From contig CAYNHF010000047.1 of NCBI GenBank assembly GCA_964397045.1, forward strand, positions 1 to 64,000: a stretch of 64,000 nt of DNA, read 5' to 3'. Origin of the DNA: CAYNHF01 sp964397045 (GTDB lineage: Bacteria > Actinomycetota > Acidimicrobiia > Spongiisociales > UBA5794). A program made the position numbers and the translations under genes. A model generated the notes under the pieces. That model was not told where the DNA came from. It ran no database searches and saw nothing but the letters and a program-made list of their open reading frames with translations. This document shows, piece by piece, positions 1 to 9,774 of the stretch (the stretch's first letter is position 1; every line of letters begins with the position of its first letter).

Positions 1-230
1 CCACCACCACGGCAACCACCACCACAACGCCTCCACCGACCACCACCACCACGCCGACGACCACCACCACGACGCGGCCACCGACCACGACGACCGCGCC
101 ACCGCGCACCACAACAACGACGCGACCGCCTACGACGACCACGGCATTCCCAAGCACCACAACGACCACCAAGGCACCCGAACCGACCACCACCACCCAA
201 GCACTTGAAGGTTCACCACCGCTTCCCGAT
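1..230 (+). repeat. low-complexity ACC/ACG codon run encoding poly-Thr/Pro
   Basis: Irregular tandem ACC, ACG and CCN codons encode Thr-rich stretches of the partial gene. The unit is codon-level and degenerate, with no fixed-length repeat and no spacers, so it is a linker and not a CRISPR or VNTR array. Confidence 0.7.
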
Positions 231-935
231 TTCGTCAACACTCCCGTGATCTCGGGTCTCGACAGTCAGACCACCACGACCACCGCCTTCACCACGGCCC
301 CGCCACCCGCCACAACCACCACGACGGTGGCTGCGGCACCCTTGATTGCTTCACCTCCAACAACGACCTCTGCAGCACCTGCTCAGGACGATCGTGGACC
401 GGCCACGATCTGGTGGATCGCTGCGGCAGGGTTGGCAATACTCGCCATCGGCGGCTGGCTGGTCGGAAGACGCCAGATGGGGCTCGGCCCCGCCGCGCGA
501 AGGGGCAGCAGCTTCGGAGGCGCCGCCGCAATGCGGGCTTCCGCCAGTCGGAGAACCAGACGCGCCCGCACCCACAAGCGGCCCCGCCGTAGCTTCACCG
601 AGTGGCTGGCTGCGACCACCCTGGTGTCGCGGTCTTCGACCCGCGGTGTCCGGCCGCCGCGTTCCAAAGCCACCCGCAGCTCGAGTCAACCTGCTGCCGC
701 TGCCGAGAACCCGTCCGCGGGCGCGCCCGCCGAAAACGGCTCGAAGGCGACCAACGGCGCGGCGGTTCCGGCGGCGGCGGTCACCGCGGGCGCGAACAAA
801 ACCAAGGGAAGTAATCGGAATCGCAACGGTCTGTTGCCAAAGGTCCTGCGCAACAGCGAACTCATGGAATCGTTGCGAGCTCGTAGCGAGGCTCGCCGCG
901 TCCGCAATCGCATCAGGACCCGACGCGACGGCTGA
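1..935 (+). CDS. Thr/Pro-rich membrane protein, C-terminal part (5' end outside window)
   Basis: The reading frame is open from the first bases of the window and ends with TGA at 933-935, so the start lies upstream. The visible N-terminal part is almost only Thr and Pro, with scattered Ala and Arg, like a long extracellular linker. A single hydrophobic segment (IWWIAAAGLAILAIGGWLVG, about 408-467) follows. The remaining ~155 residues are strongly basic and rich in Arg, Ala and Ser. This suggests a cell-surface protein anchored by one membrane helix with a basic cytoplasmic tail. No enzymatic domain is visible in this part; it may lie upstream. A GTG at 246 could serve as a start, but the open frame upstream has the same composition, so I treat the gene as truncated by the window. 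Function unknown. Confidence 0.7.
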   Translation, partial: TTTATTTTTPPPTTTTTPTTTTTTRPPTTTTAPPRTTTTTRPPTTTTAFPSTTTTTKAPEPTTTTQALEGSPPLPDFVNTPVISGLDSQTTTTTAFTTAPPPATTTTTVAAAPLIASPPTTTSAAPAQDDRGPATIWWIAAAGLAILAIGGWLVGRRQMGLGPAARRGSSFGGAAAMRASASRRTRRARTHKRPRRSFTEWLAATTLVSRSSTRGVRPPRSKATRSSSQPAAAAENPSAGAPAENGSKATNGAAVPAAAVTAGANKTKGSNRNRNGLLPKVLRNSELMESLRARSEARRVRNRIRTRRDG

Positions 936-949
936 CGGCCCTTCGCCCC

Positions 950-1726
950 TCAGCGACCTACCGACAGGTGTTTCTCGAAGAAGTCGGTGAGCCGGGTGAT
1001 GGTATCCACTTGCCCTGGCAGATCGAAGCCGGGATGGTCGTCGTCGTAGAAGTCTGCCCCGACTCCTTCGTACAACACCCATTCCCCGTGCGGAGCAAGC
1101 TGCCTTGCCCCCATGATCTCGTCGATTGAGACCGCATCATCCTCCCGGCCATATATCCCGAGGAGCGGGCCGGTGAGTTGAGCCAGTGATGCCGCGACGC
1201 CGGCGTGCACCGGTGCGGGCTCCGCCTCTTCGACAGAGGGGACCGACTGCGCCGCCAGGGGTGCTCCGACGATGGCCAAGGGGGAGCCCGGGTGATCAGT
1301 CACAATGTCGACGGCTCCGAGCCCGCCGATGCCGAAACCGACGACGCCGAAACCGTCCTCTGCGTTCGACCAGAACCCGGTGGGGTTGGTGATGAACCGG
1401 ACGATGTGATCGAGATCTCTTCGTACCATGGCAGGGGAAAGCTCGAGCGCCGCACGTACGGATGCTTCCCTGGGAGTAGAGCGATCCGGGGCTGCACCTG
1501 CGTAGAGATCGGGGCAGACGGCAGCAAAGCCTTGCCGTGCGATGCGGCGGTTCAAGTACTTCATCGCGCCGGTGACTCCCCATGCGGAAGGCACCACAAC
1601 GATCGTGGGCCATTCGCCAGACAAGTCGGGGCGAGCCAAGTAGGCGGTGTGAGTGAGGGAACCGACCGAAATCGAGGTCGAGCCGAAGAGGATCGGTACC
1701 TTCCCTTCGCCCTTGAGGACGCTCAC
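950..1726 (-). CDS. dienelactone hydrolase-like alpha/beta hydrolase, nucleophile apparently missing
   Basis: A 258-residue protein with the layout of the dienelactone hydrolase family: N-terminal strands around VVVPSAWGV, a nucleophile-elbow region near residues 127-137, an acid region GREDDAV (about 193-199) and a histidine region YDDDHPGFD (about 227-235). Family members normally carry G-x-C-x-G-G at the elbow. Here the motif reads GFGIGG, with Gly132 (codon GGC) where Cys is expected. The protein may be inactive, use another residue, or act in binding. The start overlaps the end of the biotin ligase gene by 4 nt (1723-1726), so the two are probably co-transcribed. The substrate cannot be inferred. 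Confidence 0.8.
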   Translation of the reverse strand: MSVLKGEGKVPILFGSTSISVGSLTHTAYLARPDLSGEWPTIVVVPSAWGVTGAMKYLNRRIARQGFAAVCPDLYAGAAPDRSTPREASVRAALELSPAMVRRDLDHIVRFITNPTGFWSNAEDGFGVVGFGIGGLGAVDIVTDHPGSPLAIVGAPLAAQSVPSVEEAEPAPVHAGVAASLAQLTGPLLGIYGREDDAVSIDEIMGARQLAPHGEWVLYEGVGADFYDDDHPGFDLPGQVDTITRLTDFFEKHLSVGR

Positions 1727-2454
1727 GTTTCGCTGCCTTCGCTTGACGGATTGGGGGCAAGAGTAGCGTTGCGAACGTTGCGGACCGCTCCAGAGTGCAG
1801 CGTTACCAGCCCCGTCGTCGTCTCAACCACGAGCCGTCCCCGGCGGTCGACATCAACCGCTACTCCCCTGCCGTCTGGCTCCCACGTGATCTCACGGCCG
1901 ACGGTCTCACACGCCGCGACATAGCCGGCGCGATCCCAGCGGCTCTCGGCTTCTAGCAGCACCGGCACCAACGTGTCCGCCCAATCCCGGGCGACCGCGA
2001 CGGACGCTTCAGGACCCGGATCGTCCGCTAGCAGGCCACCAAAACCCGGAGGCGGTTGTGGCCACCAGAGGTTGATGCCACACCCGACGACCACGATTCC
2101 AGCGCTCGCCTCCACCAGGAGTCCGCCCACCTTGCCGGGAGCTGCTACGAGGTCATTCGGCCACTTGAGGCGCGGCGAGACACCCGTCTGCTCGCCGATC
2201 GCGTCTCGCGCAGCCAGGCCTGCCATCAGCGGGATGAGGGTCTGATCTGCAGGGGGCCAGGGGCTGTGCAGCGCGAAGGATGCCGCAACCGCACGTGGTG
2301 CCGTCTGCCAATCGCGTCCGATGCGGCCGCGGCCTGCACTCTGACGCTCGGCGACAACCAGCACCGGGGTGCCGGCAGATGCGTGGTGCTCTCTTGCCAC
2401 ATCCTGAGTGGAAGGGACCTCGGCGAGAAGCACTATGGCGTAAGGTGTATCCAT
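1723..2454 (-). CDS. birA: biotin--[acetyl-CoA carboxylase] ligase
   Basis: Attaches biotin to the carrier domain of biotin-dependent carboxylases through biotinyl-5'-AMP. Visible motifs are the STQD start of the catalytic domain, the adenylate-binding GRGRIGRDW, the KWPNDL motif and a C-terminal SH3-like segment with GRGVAVDVDRRGRL. There is no N-terminal helix-turn-helix, so it is a ligase without the BirA repressor function. The ATG at 2454 (protein MDTPYAIVLLAEV) is chosen because the open frame upstream would overlap the divergent carboxylase gene and has no family similarity; this gives 243 aa. It is divergent from the carboxylase beta subunit gene by 60 nt, which fits its target being encoded next door. 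Confidence 0.92.
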   Translation of the reverse strand: MDTPYAIVLLAEVPSTQDVAREHHASAGTPVLVVAERQSAGRGRIGRDWQTAPRAVAASFALHSPWPPADQTLIPLMAGLAARDAIGEQTGVSPRLKWPNDLVAAPGKVGGLLVEASAGIVVVGCGINLWWPQPPPGFGGLLADDPGPEASVAVARDWADTLVPVLLEAESRWDRAGYVAACETVGREITWEPDGRGVAVDVDRRGRLVVETTTGLVTLHSGAVRNVRNATLAPNPSSEGSET

Positions 2455-2514
2455 CTCGCGATTCCGGTAGTCAAACCATTTGAACGCAGCGCCGGACACT
2501 ACCTGGGGAGGGGC

Positions 2515-4065
2515 GTGAGCACCGACGAACGGCTCGAGCGATTGCGGCAACTCCGCGATGAAGCCTTCCAACCAGACAATCAGCGCGCGGTTGAGCGCCA
2601 GCATGACCTCGGCAAGCTGACCGCACGGGAACGGATCGAGCTCCTGCTCGACAAGGGTTCATTCAACGAGATCGACACTTTCGTGCGCCACCAGGCATCC
2701 GGGTTCGGCATCGAGGACCGTCGCCCGCTGGGCGACGCCGTGGTCACCGGCTGGGGAACGGTCGACGGTCGGACCGTCTTCATCTTCGCTGAGGATTTCA
2801 CCCACTTCGGCGGCAGTCTCAGCGAGGTCGTGGCAGACAAGATCTGCAAGGTGATGGACCTCGCGCTGACCACCGGGGCCCCGCTCATTGCGATCAAGGA
2901 CTCGGGAGGGGCACGCATTCAGGAGGGCGTGGTTGCACTGGACGGCTACGGGAGGATCTTCGAACGAAACGTTCGAGCTTCCGGAGTCATCCCCCAGATC
3001 TCCGTCATCATGGGCCCATGCGCCGGAGGTGCCGTCTACTCCCCTGCCATCACCGACTTCGTCTATCAGGTGGCTGACACGGCCCACCTCTTCATCACCG
3101 GACCGGACGTCATCAAGGCGGTGACCGGTGAAGAAGTGACGATGGAGGAGTTGGGGGGCTCACACGCTCACGGCTCCATGTCCGGGGTGACCCACTTCAT
3201 ATCTCCGACCGGTCGCGAAGCGCTCGAAGAGGTTCGGTTTCTCCTTTCGTTCCTCCCCCGCAACAACATGGAGGTGCCGCCGTTCTTCACCCCGATCGAC
3301 GACGCGGGGCGAATGGACGAACGGCTCACCACCATCATCCCCGATGCCCCAAACCAGCCCTACGACATGATCGAGTTGTGTGAATACGTGCTCGACGACG
3401 GCGACTTCTATCAGGTGCACGAGCACTACGCGCCCAACATCGTCGTGGGATTCGGCCGCCTCGACGGGTATAGCGTGGGCATCGTCGGCAACCAGCCCCA
3501 AGCGCTGGCCGGCACGCTCGACATCGATGCATCGGTCAAGGGAGCCCGCTTCATCCGGTTCTGCGACGCCTTCAACATCCCCCTGATCACCTTCGTCGAC
3601 GTTCCCGGCTTCCTCCCCGGTGTCGACCAGGAGCACAACGGCATCATCCGCCACGGCGCCAAGCTCTTGTACGCCTACGCCGAAGCGACCGTCCCCAAGC
3701 TGACCGTGATCACGCGCAAAGCGTATGGCGGAGCGTACGTCGTGATGAACTCACGAGCGTTGCGAGCGGACGTCGTGCTCGCGTGGCCGACCGCGGAGAT
3801 CGCCGTCATGGGAGCCCAAGGCGCAGTCAACGTGATTCATCGCAGGGAGATCGCGGCTGCGGAGGATTCCGAAAAACGTCGCGCCGAGTTGATCCACGAG
3901 TACGAGGAACGATTCAACAACCCGTACCTTGCCGCCGAACGCGGCCTGGTGGACGAAATCATCGAGCCGCGCGAGACCCGGCCGGCTCTCATGCGAGCTC
4001 TCGAGATGCTTCGCAACAAGCGCGAGACGCTCCCGCCCAAGAAACACGGAAACATCCCGCTGTAG
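2515..4065 (+). CDS. pccB: acyl-CoA (propionyl-CoA type) carboxylase, carboxyltransferase beta subunit
   Basis: Transfers the carboxyl group from carboxybiotin to an acyl-CoA, giving malonyl- or methylmalonyl-CoA. The 516-aa length and the two crotonase-like halves are typical of actinobacterial PccB/AccD proteins. Oxyanion-type glycine motifs are visible (GGARIQEGV, GPCAGGAVYSP, and in the second half VPGFLPGVDQE and KAYGGAYVVMN). The GTG at 2515 follows a purine-rich GGGGAGGGG and gives the usual N terminus (STDERLERLRQLRDEA); earlier in-frame starts would run into birA on the other strand. The alpha subunit gene follows 106 nt downstream on the same strand. Propionyl-CoA preference is inferred from resemblance and from the mutase gene nearby; acetyl-CoA use cannot be excluded. 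Confidence 0.92.
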   Translation: MSTDERLERLRQLRDEAFQPDNQRAVERQHDLGKLTARERIELLLDKGSFNEIDTFVRHQASGFGIEDRRPLGDAVVTGWGTVDGRTVFIFAEDFTHFGGSLSEVVADKICKVMDLALTTGAPLIAIKDSGGARIQEGVVALDGYGRIFERNVRASGVIPQISVIMGPCAGGAVYSPAITDFVYQVADTAHLFITGPDVIKAVTGEEVTMEELGGSHAHGSMSGVTHFISPTGREALEEVRFLLSFLPRNNMEVPPFFTPIDDAGRMDERLTTIIPDAPNQPYDMIELCEYVLDDGDFYQVHEHYAPNIVVGFGRLDGYSVGIVGNQPQALAGTLDIDASVKGARFIRFCDAFNIPLITFVDVPGFLPGVDQEHNGIIRHGAKLLYAYAEATVPKLTVITRKAYGGAYVVMNSRALRADVVLAWPTAEIAVMGAQGAVNVIHRREIAAAEDSEKRRAELIHEYEERFNNPYLAAERGLVDEIIEPRETRPALMRALEMLRNKRETLPPKKHGNIPL

Positions 4066-4171
4066 ATGGGCACGTGGCGGCGCATTCGACCTCCTGCCGG
4101 AGACCGCCTGTCTGGTCTCGTCGACCGACCAGCCCGCGTCGCCGAGACCCGGGCCTCGCCGGCACCGTAGG

Positions 4172-5929
4172 ATGCCTCCCGTGGATTCACTGCTCATCGC
4201 CAACCGGGGCGAAATCGCCGTTCGCATCATCCGCGCCGCCCGGGAGATGGGCTTGCGGACGATCGCGGTGTACTCGGAACTCGATCGCGACGCATTGCAT
4301 GTTCAGCTGGCGGACGAGGCTTGGAACATCGGGCCGCCTCCTGCCGCCGAGTCCTACCTCGACATCGAGCGCATCCTGGGCGTTGCCGCCGATAGCGGAG
4401 CTGATGCAGTCCACCCCGGCTACGGCTTCCTGGCAGAAAACGGCGACTTCGCCGAGGCGGTGATCGACGCTGGTCTCACCTGGGTAGGGCCGCCCCCGGA
4501 AGCAATCCGCACCATGGGCGACAAGATCCGATCTCGCGTTGCGGCTGATGCGGCCGGCGTCAAGAGCGTCCCGGGAACGATGGAACCTGTCACCAGCGCC
4601 GAAGAGGTGGCCGAATTCGGTGCCGCGAATGGTTTCCCCATCGCGATCAAGGCGGCCCATGGTGGTGGCGGTCGAGGCATGAAGGTCATCGCCGCCGCAG
4701 ACGCCATCCCGGCTGCCTTCGACAGCGCCCGGCGCGAGGCGGAGGCTTGGTTTGGCAACCCTGCCGTGTACGTGGAGCGATACCTCGAGACCCCACGTCA
4801 CATCGAAGCCCAGATCATCGTCGACGGCGATGGCAATGGTGTGTTCCTGGGTGAGCGGGACTGCACTATGCAGCGCAGACATCAGAAGCTCGTCGAGGAG
4901 ACGCCTGCCGTGGGCCTGCGCGACGATGTCCGTGCTGCCATCGGCAGAGCTGCACTCGAGGTCGCCGCGGCTGCCGATTACAGCAACGCAGGCACCGTCG
5001 AGTTCCTACTCGACGGCGAAGAGGACTTCTACTTCCTCGAGATGAATACGCGACTCCAGGTGGAACACACGGTTACGGAAGAAGTCACCGGAGTCGACAT
5101 CGTCAAGGAGCAGCTCCGGGTGGCGGCAGGCCTCCCGCTCACCTGTGAAGACGCCACGCCACGGGGCCATGCCATCGAGTTTCGGATCAACGCTGAAGAC
5201 CCGGCGGCCGGCTTCCAACCAAGCCCCGGCACCCTGGTGGAGTACGACGAGCCCGGCGGTCCCGGCGTTCGAGTCGACGGCGGAGTCCGCGCCGGTTCCA
5301 CGATCTCGCAGTACTACGACAACCTGATCGCCAAGCTGATCGTGTGGGGCCGTGACCGAGACGAGGCCCTGGCGCGTGGCAGACGTGCCCTCGAAGCTTT
5401 CACCATCACAGGTGTACCCACCACGATCCCAGCGTTGCTGCGAATCATCGACACCCCACAGTTCGTCAATGGCACCCATTACACCAGCTTCGTCGAGTCA
5501 GAACTCGACTTCACGGACCTGACACCGGGAACCGCCCCAGCCCTTCCGGAAGACGAGGAACTGGCGGAACGCAGCCTCACCGTTGAGGTCGGAGGTAAGC
5601 AGTTCAATGTGCGCTTCTGGGCGCCTGTGATGACACCCGCGGCCCCGGGAGGTCAACGAGCTGCGCCACGCCGTCGGCCGCCCAAGCTCGACCGGAGTGG
5701 CGCTATCGGTGAGACCGCAGGGGTGCTGGTGGCGCCGATGCAGGGGACCATCGTGAAGGTGCACAAGAAGGCAGGATCGTCGGTCAAGGCCGGCGAGGCG
5801 GTATGCGTGCTCGAGGCGATGAAGATGGAGAATGAGATCACGGCCCCGATCGGGGGCGAAATCGTAGAGCTGCGGGTCCAGACCGGGGATACGGTCGCCA
5901 GTGGCTCGGTCTTGATGGTGATCCGGTAG
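4172..5929 (+). CDS. pccA: acyl-CoA carboxylase alpha subunit (biotin carboxylase + biotin carrier)
   Basis: An AccA3-like protein of 585 aa. The biotin carboxylase N domain starts SLLIANRGEIAVRII; the ATP-grasp region contains HGGGGRGMKV; the C-terminal biotinyl domain carries the biotin-attachment motif EAMKMEN about 35 residues from the end. It carboxylates its own biotin with bicarbonate and ATP and passes the carboxyl group to the beta subunit encoded just upstream. The start is ATG 4172 or GTG 4181; both precede the conserved N terminus by only a few residues. The linker before the BCCP domain is rich in Pro, Ala and Arg. The gene ends in a convergent intergenic region facing the mutase gene. 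Confidence 0.93.
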   Translation: MPPVDSLLIANRGEIAVRIIRAAREMGLRTIAVYSELDRDALHVQLADEAWNIGPPPAAESYLDIERILGVAADSGADAVHPGYGFLAENGDFAEAVIDAGLTWVGPPPEAIRTMGDKIRSRVAADAAGVKSVPGTMEPVTSAEEVAEFGAANGFPIAIKAAHGGGGRGMKVIAAADAIPAAFDSARREAEAWFGNPAVYVERYLETPRHIEAQIIVDGDGNGVFLGERDCTMQRRHQKLVEETPAVGLRDDVRAAIGRAALEVAAAADYSNAGTVEFLLDGEEDFYFLEMNTRLQVEHTVTEEVTGVDIVKEQLRVAAGLPLTCEDATPRGHAIEFRINAEDPAAGFQPSPGTLVEYDEPGGPGVRVDGGVRAGSTISQYYDNLIAKLIVWGRDRDEALARGRRALEAFTITGVPTTIPALLRIIDTPQFVNGTHYTSFVESELDFTDLTPGTAPALPEDEELAERSLTVEVGGKQFNVRFWAPVMTPAAPGGQRAAPRRRPPKLDRSGAIGETAGVLVAPMQGTIVKVHKKAGSSVKAGEAVCVLEAMKMENEITAPIGGEIVELRVQTGDTVASGSVLMVIR

Positions 5930-6313
5930 CGCCTCGCTCGGCCAAGGCGACGGCGCGCCAAACCGGGCGCAACTCACGTCGAGCCGCAAAAGGCGCCCCT
6001 TCTCGGGACCAATCGTTGTCCGAAATCCCCCTGCTCACGCAGCGTTTTTTATGCTACCGCGGCCGTCTGAAGCACGACGCCAACCGAGGTCGATATGACC
6101 CATGGTGGGCTACCCCCGGCGCGGCCTGGGCCACCCTGGAACTGCTCGTGCCCTGCGCTCGTGGTGCTCCGGAAGGGGTGAGATCGGCTCGTTCTTCGAT
6201 CCTCGACGATGATCGCGCAGGCATGGGCAGGTCACGGAAGCGGCGTGACTGGCGGATCCGCCGTCATGGTTGGAAGGTGGGACCCGCTCCCTGCTTGCGC
6301 ATAACGCTGCTGC
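5930..6313. other. convergent intergenic region without a convincing gene
   Basis: 384 nt between the ends of the carboxylase alpha gene (+) and the mutase gene (-). Open frames here are arginine-rich and lack family features or ribosome binding sites. It contains a 12-bp GGCGGATCCGCC palindrome (6251-6262) and one weak hairpin followed by a T run (6031-6050). Confidence 0.5.
6031..6050 (+). terminator. weak candidate intrinsic terminator after the carboxylase operon
   Basis: A short CTGC-TCAC-GCAG stem-loop is followed by CG and six T. The T run is rare in this GC-rich window and sits about 100 nt after the carboxylase alpha stop codon, but the 4-bp stem is weak. Confidence 0.3.
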
Positions 6314-7876
<1,563 letters not shown>

Positions 7877-7997
7877 GGTGTCGGCGGCGCTCCTCAACCG
7901 GGCAGACGGACCAACGGATGGTACCGGGTAGCCACCGTGCGCCGGGCCCAACTTGCCGCTCAGGGACGAGCCACCACTCCGCACAACCCACGCGGCG

Positions 7998-8024
7998 GCG
8001 GGGAGCCGACGGTCGGCTCCCCGC
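7998..8024 (-). terminator. strong GC hairpin downstream of the rhodanese lipoprotein gene
   Basis: A perfect inverted repeat with 12-bp arms (GCGGGGAGCCGA / TCGGCTCCCCGC) and a 3-nt loop begins 24 nt after the stop codon of the rhodanese gene. There is no T tract on the minus strand, so it would be a U-less hairpin terminator or an mRNA 3'-end stabiliser that separates this operon from the mutase gene. Confidence 0.5.
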
Positions 8025-8048
8025 TTCGTCGGTTTGTACGAGGGATTG

Positions 8049-9020
8049 CTACGGAGTCGTAACCGGTTGCTCGGCCTCGACCCACGCGTTGTAACTCCCG
8101 GTGAACGAACGCGCTGCGTTGTACCCGAGCACGTGGAGTACCGGAAGGGCAAGCGCGGAACGCCAGCCGGACTTGCAGTAGTGGATCACCGGACGATCGG
8201 TTGGGATCTGATCCAGGTTGTCCGGAATGGCCCGCAGGTTGACGTTGACGGCGGTGGGAATGTATCCCTCGTCGTACTCAGCGGTCGTACGAACGTCGAG
8301 CATGAACGCACCGGCCTCGATGGCGTCCGTGACGGCCGAGGCGTCGCCCGCAGTCAACCAACCCTCGGGGATCGTGCTGAGGAACTCGTTGACCGGCGTG
8401 TAGAGCTCTTCCGGAATCGTCGGAACCTCGTAGGTCTCGCCGACAACGGCCTCTGTCGAGACCGGCTCGCCGGCATCCGTCCAGCCGTTCCAGCCCGGCG
8501 GGAAGCCGAGGATGTTGGAATAACCCAGCATCCCCAACGAAGACACGGCAATACCGGCCCGATGACCCGACTTGCAGTAGACGAAGACCTGGCGGTCGGT
8601 CGGAATCTTGTCCAGGTTCTCACCGAGCGTTCGCAGCGGGATGTTGACGGCACCCTCGACGTGCCCTTCTTCGTACTCGCCAACCTCACGAACGTCGATG
8701 AGCAGTGCGCCGCTGGCCTCAACCGCATCCTTGAAGGCGGTGATATCGCCGACGGCCATGTAGCCCTCTGGAATAGTGTTTGTGTACGCCGCCACCGCAG
8801 CGACGAGGTCGAATTCCTCTTCGACTGCGGTAGTCGTGGTGGCCGGCGCCTCTGTCGTGGTCGAGGCTTCTGTGGTGGTCGTAGCCTCCGTTGTGGCAGG
8901 GGCCTGCGTCAGCGGAGTCTCTCCCGCCGTGGTTTCGGTCGTGCCATCGTCAGACCCGCATGCGGCAGCGATCAACGCCAGTGCAAGCACCAGCCCGATC
9001 AGGCCTTTGCGACGCAACAT
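8049..9020 (-). CDS. lipoprotein with two rhodanese domains
   Basis: A 323-aa exported protein. A signal peptide ends in a lipobox (LIAAAC, Cys21), followed by a Thr/Glu-rich linker (about 25-66) and two rhodanese domains. Both keep the active-site loop: CKSGHR (Cys149) and CKSGWR (Cys282). Rhodaneses carry sulfane sulfur as a Cys persulfide, so this protein likely handles thiosulfate, polysulfide or persulfide sulfur outside the membrane. The ATG at 9020 is preceded by AAGGAAA. It is the last gene of the molybdoenzyme operon, 88 nt after the cytochrome b gene, which supports a sulfur-compound substrate for that enzyme; this is an inference from context. Confidence 0.88.
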   Translation of the reverse strand: MLRRKGLIGLVLALALIAAACGSDDGTTETTAGETPLTQAPATTEATTTTEASTTTEAPATTTTAVEEEFDLVAAVAAYTNTIPEGYMAVGDITAFKDAVEASGALLIDVREVGEYEEGHVEGAVNIPLRTLGENLDKIPTDRQVFVYCKSGHRAGIAVSSLGMLGYSNILGFPPGWNGWTDAGEPVSTEAVVGETYEVPTIPEELYTPVNEFLSTIPEGWLTAGDASAVTDAIEAGAFMLDVRTTAEYDEGYIPTAVNVNLRAIPDNLDQIPTDRPVIHYCKSGWRSALALPVLHVLGYNAARSFTGSYNAWVEAEQPVTTP

Positions 9021-9108
9021 GGTGGTTTCCTTTCCGTAAGTGTCGGAGTTGGCGCATGCCCGCCCCGAATTGTCAGTTTGTGTTGTCTTCCGCTTCGGTC
9101 TCTTCATC

Positions 9109-9774
9109 TCACGAAGGCGCCGCGGTTCTCTCCTCGGTCAGCGCCCCGTCCTCTTCCAGTTCTTCCACCCACTTGGCGTGTTCGAGCCTTGCCTCTTCCT
9201 CGGGGATGTACCCAGAGGTCATGCCGGAGAGCGCCTTGTAGACGAATGTGAAGTAGAGATGTCCGACGAGCAGCAGGGTCAGCGTGAGCATCGCCAGATC
9301 GTGGATGACCGCCGCCCAGGCGGTGCCCTCTGCTCCGATGGTCGGCTTGAGGAACCACATCGCGAGACCGGTGAGCACGATGGCAGCAGACACGAGAATC
9401 ACCGCGGCATGGTGCAGTTTCTGTCCCGCGTTGAGCCTGCCCTGCGGCGGCATCTCCTTGGCATGCCCCATCGTGTAGCGAAACACGTGCTTGATCCACT
9501 CCCAGTCGTCGTTGTCGTATTTGAAGGAGTCGAAGAGCAGTTCCTTGGCTCCGCGTCGATCCGCGACTACATAGGCGATCGGGACCGCCATGAACGCAAC
9601 GGCACCGACCCGGTGAAGCCAGCGCGAGTTACCCCCTGCGGCAAGAAACGAAAGTGGACCCCACAACAGCACCAGCCCGGTGAGGAGCAGCAGCAGGAAC
9701 GAAGACGCGAGGAGGGCGTGGACGAAGCGCTGGTTGCGCCGGTAGCGGAGGATCTCATGCTCATGGGCCTTCAT
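9109..9774 (-). CDS. cytochrome b membrane subunit (formate dehydrogenase gamma-like)
   Basis: A 221-aa integral membrane protein with about four helices (roughly residues 18-40, 50-70, 118-140 and 155-178) and several conserved-looking His candidates for haem b (in RFVHALL, WLHRVG, KLHHAAV, VIHDLAM and VGHLYF). This matches the FdnI/FdhC-type cytochrome b that exchanges electrons between the quinone pool and the ferredoxin-like subunit. The coding region overlaps the end of the Fe-S subunit gene by 14 nt, so translation is probably coupled. An NrfD/PsrC-type anchor, more usual for polysulfide reductases, is absent from the cluster. The C-terminal tail is acidic and probably cytoplasmic. Confidence 0.82.
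   Translation of the reverse strand: MKAHEHEILRYRRNQRFVHALLASSFLLLLLTGLVLLWGPLSFLAAGGNSRWLHRVGAVAFMAVPIAYVVADRRGAKELLFDSFKYDNDDWEWIKHVFRYTMGHAKEMPPQGRLNAGQKLHHAAVILVSAAIVLTGLAMWFLKPTIGAEGTAWAAVIHDLAMLTLTLLLVGHLYFTFVYKALSGMTSGYIPEEEARLEHAKWVEELEEDGALTEERTAAPS

Noticed and set aside
1..230. CRISPR or tandem repeat array at the left edge
   Set aside because: The ACC/ACG runs are irregular codon repeats in frame with a protein; no unit/spacer structure.
351..1924. Long open frames opposite and across the first hydrolase gene
   Set aside because: Arginine/proline-rich shadows of the coding strands, typical of high-GC antisense frames; no family features.
7877..8048. B12 riboswitch before the mutase gene
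   Set aside because: No cobalamin-riboswitch core sequence was recognised in the leader; the hairpin there belongs to the end of the rhodanese gene.
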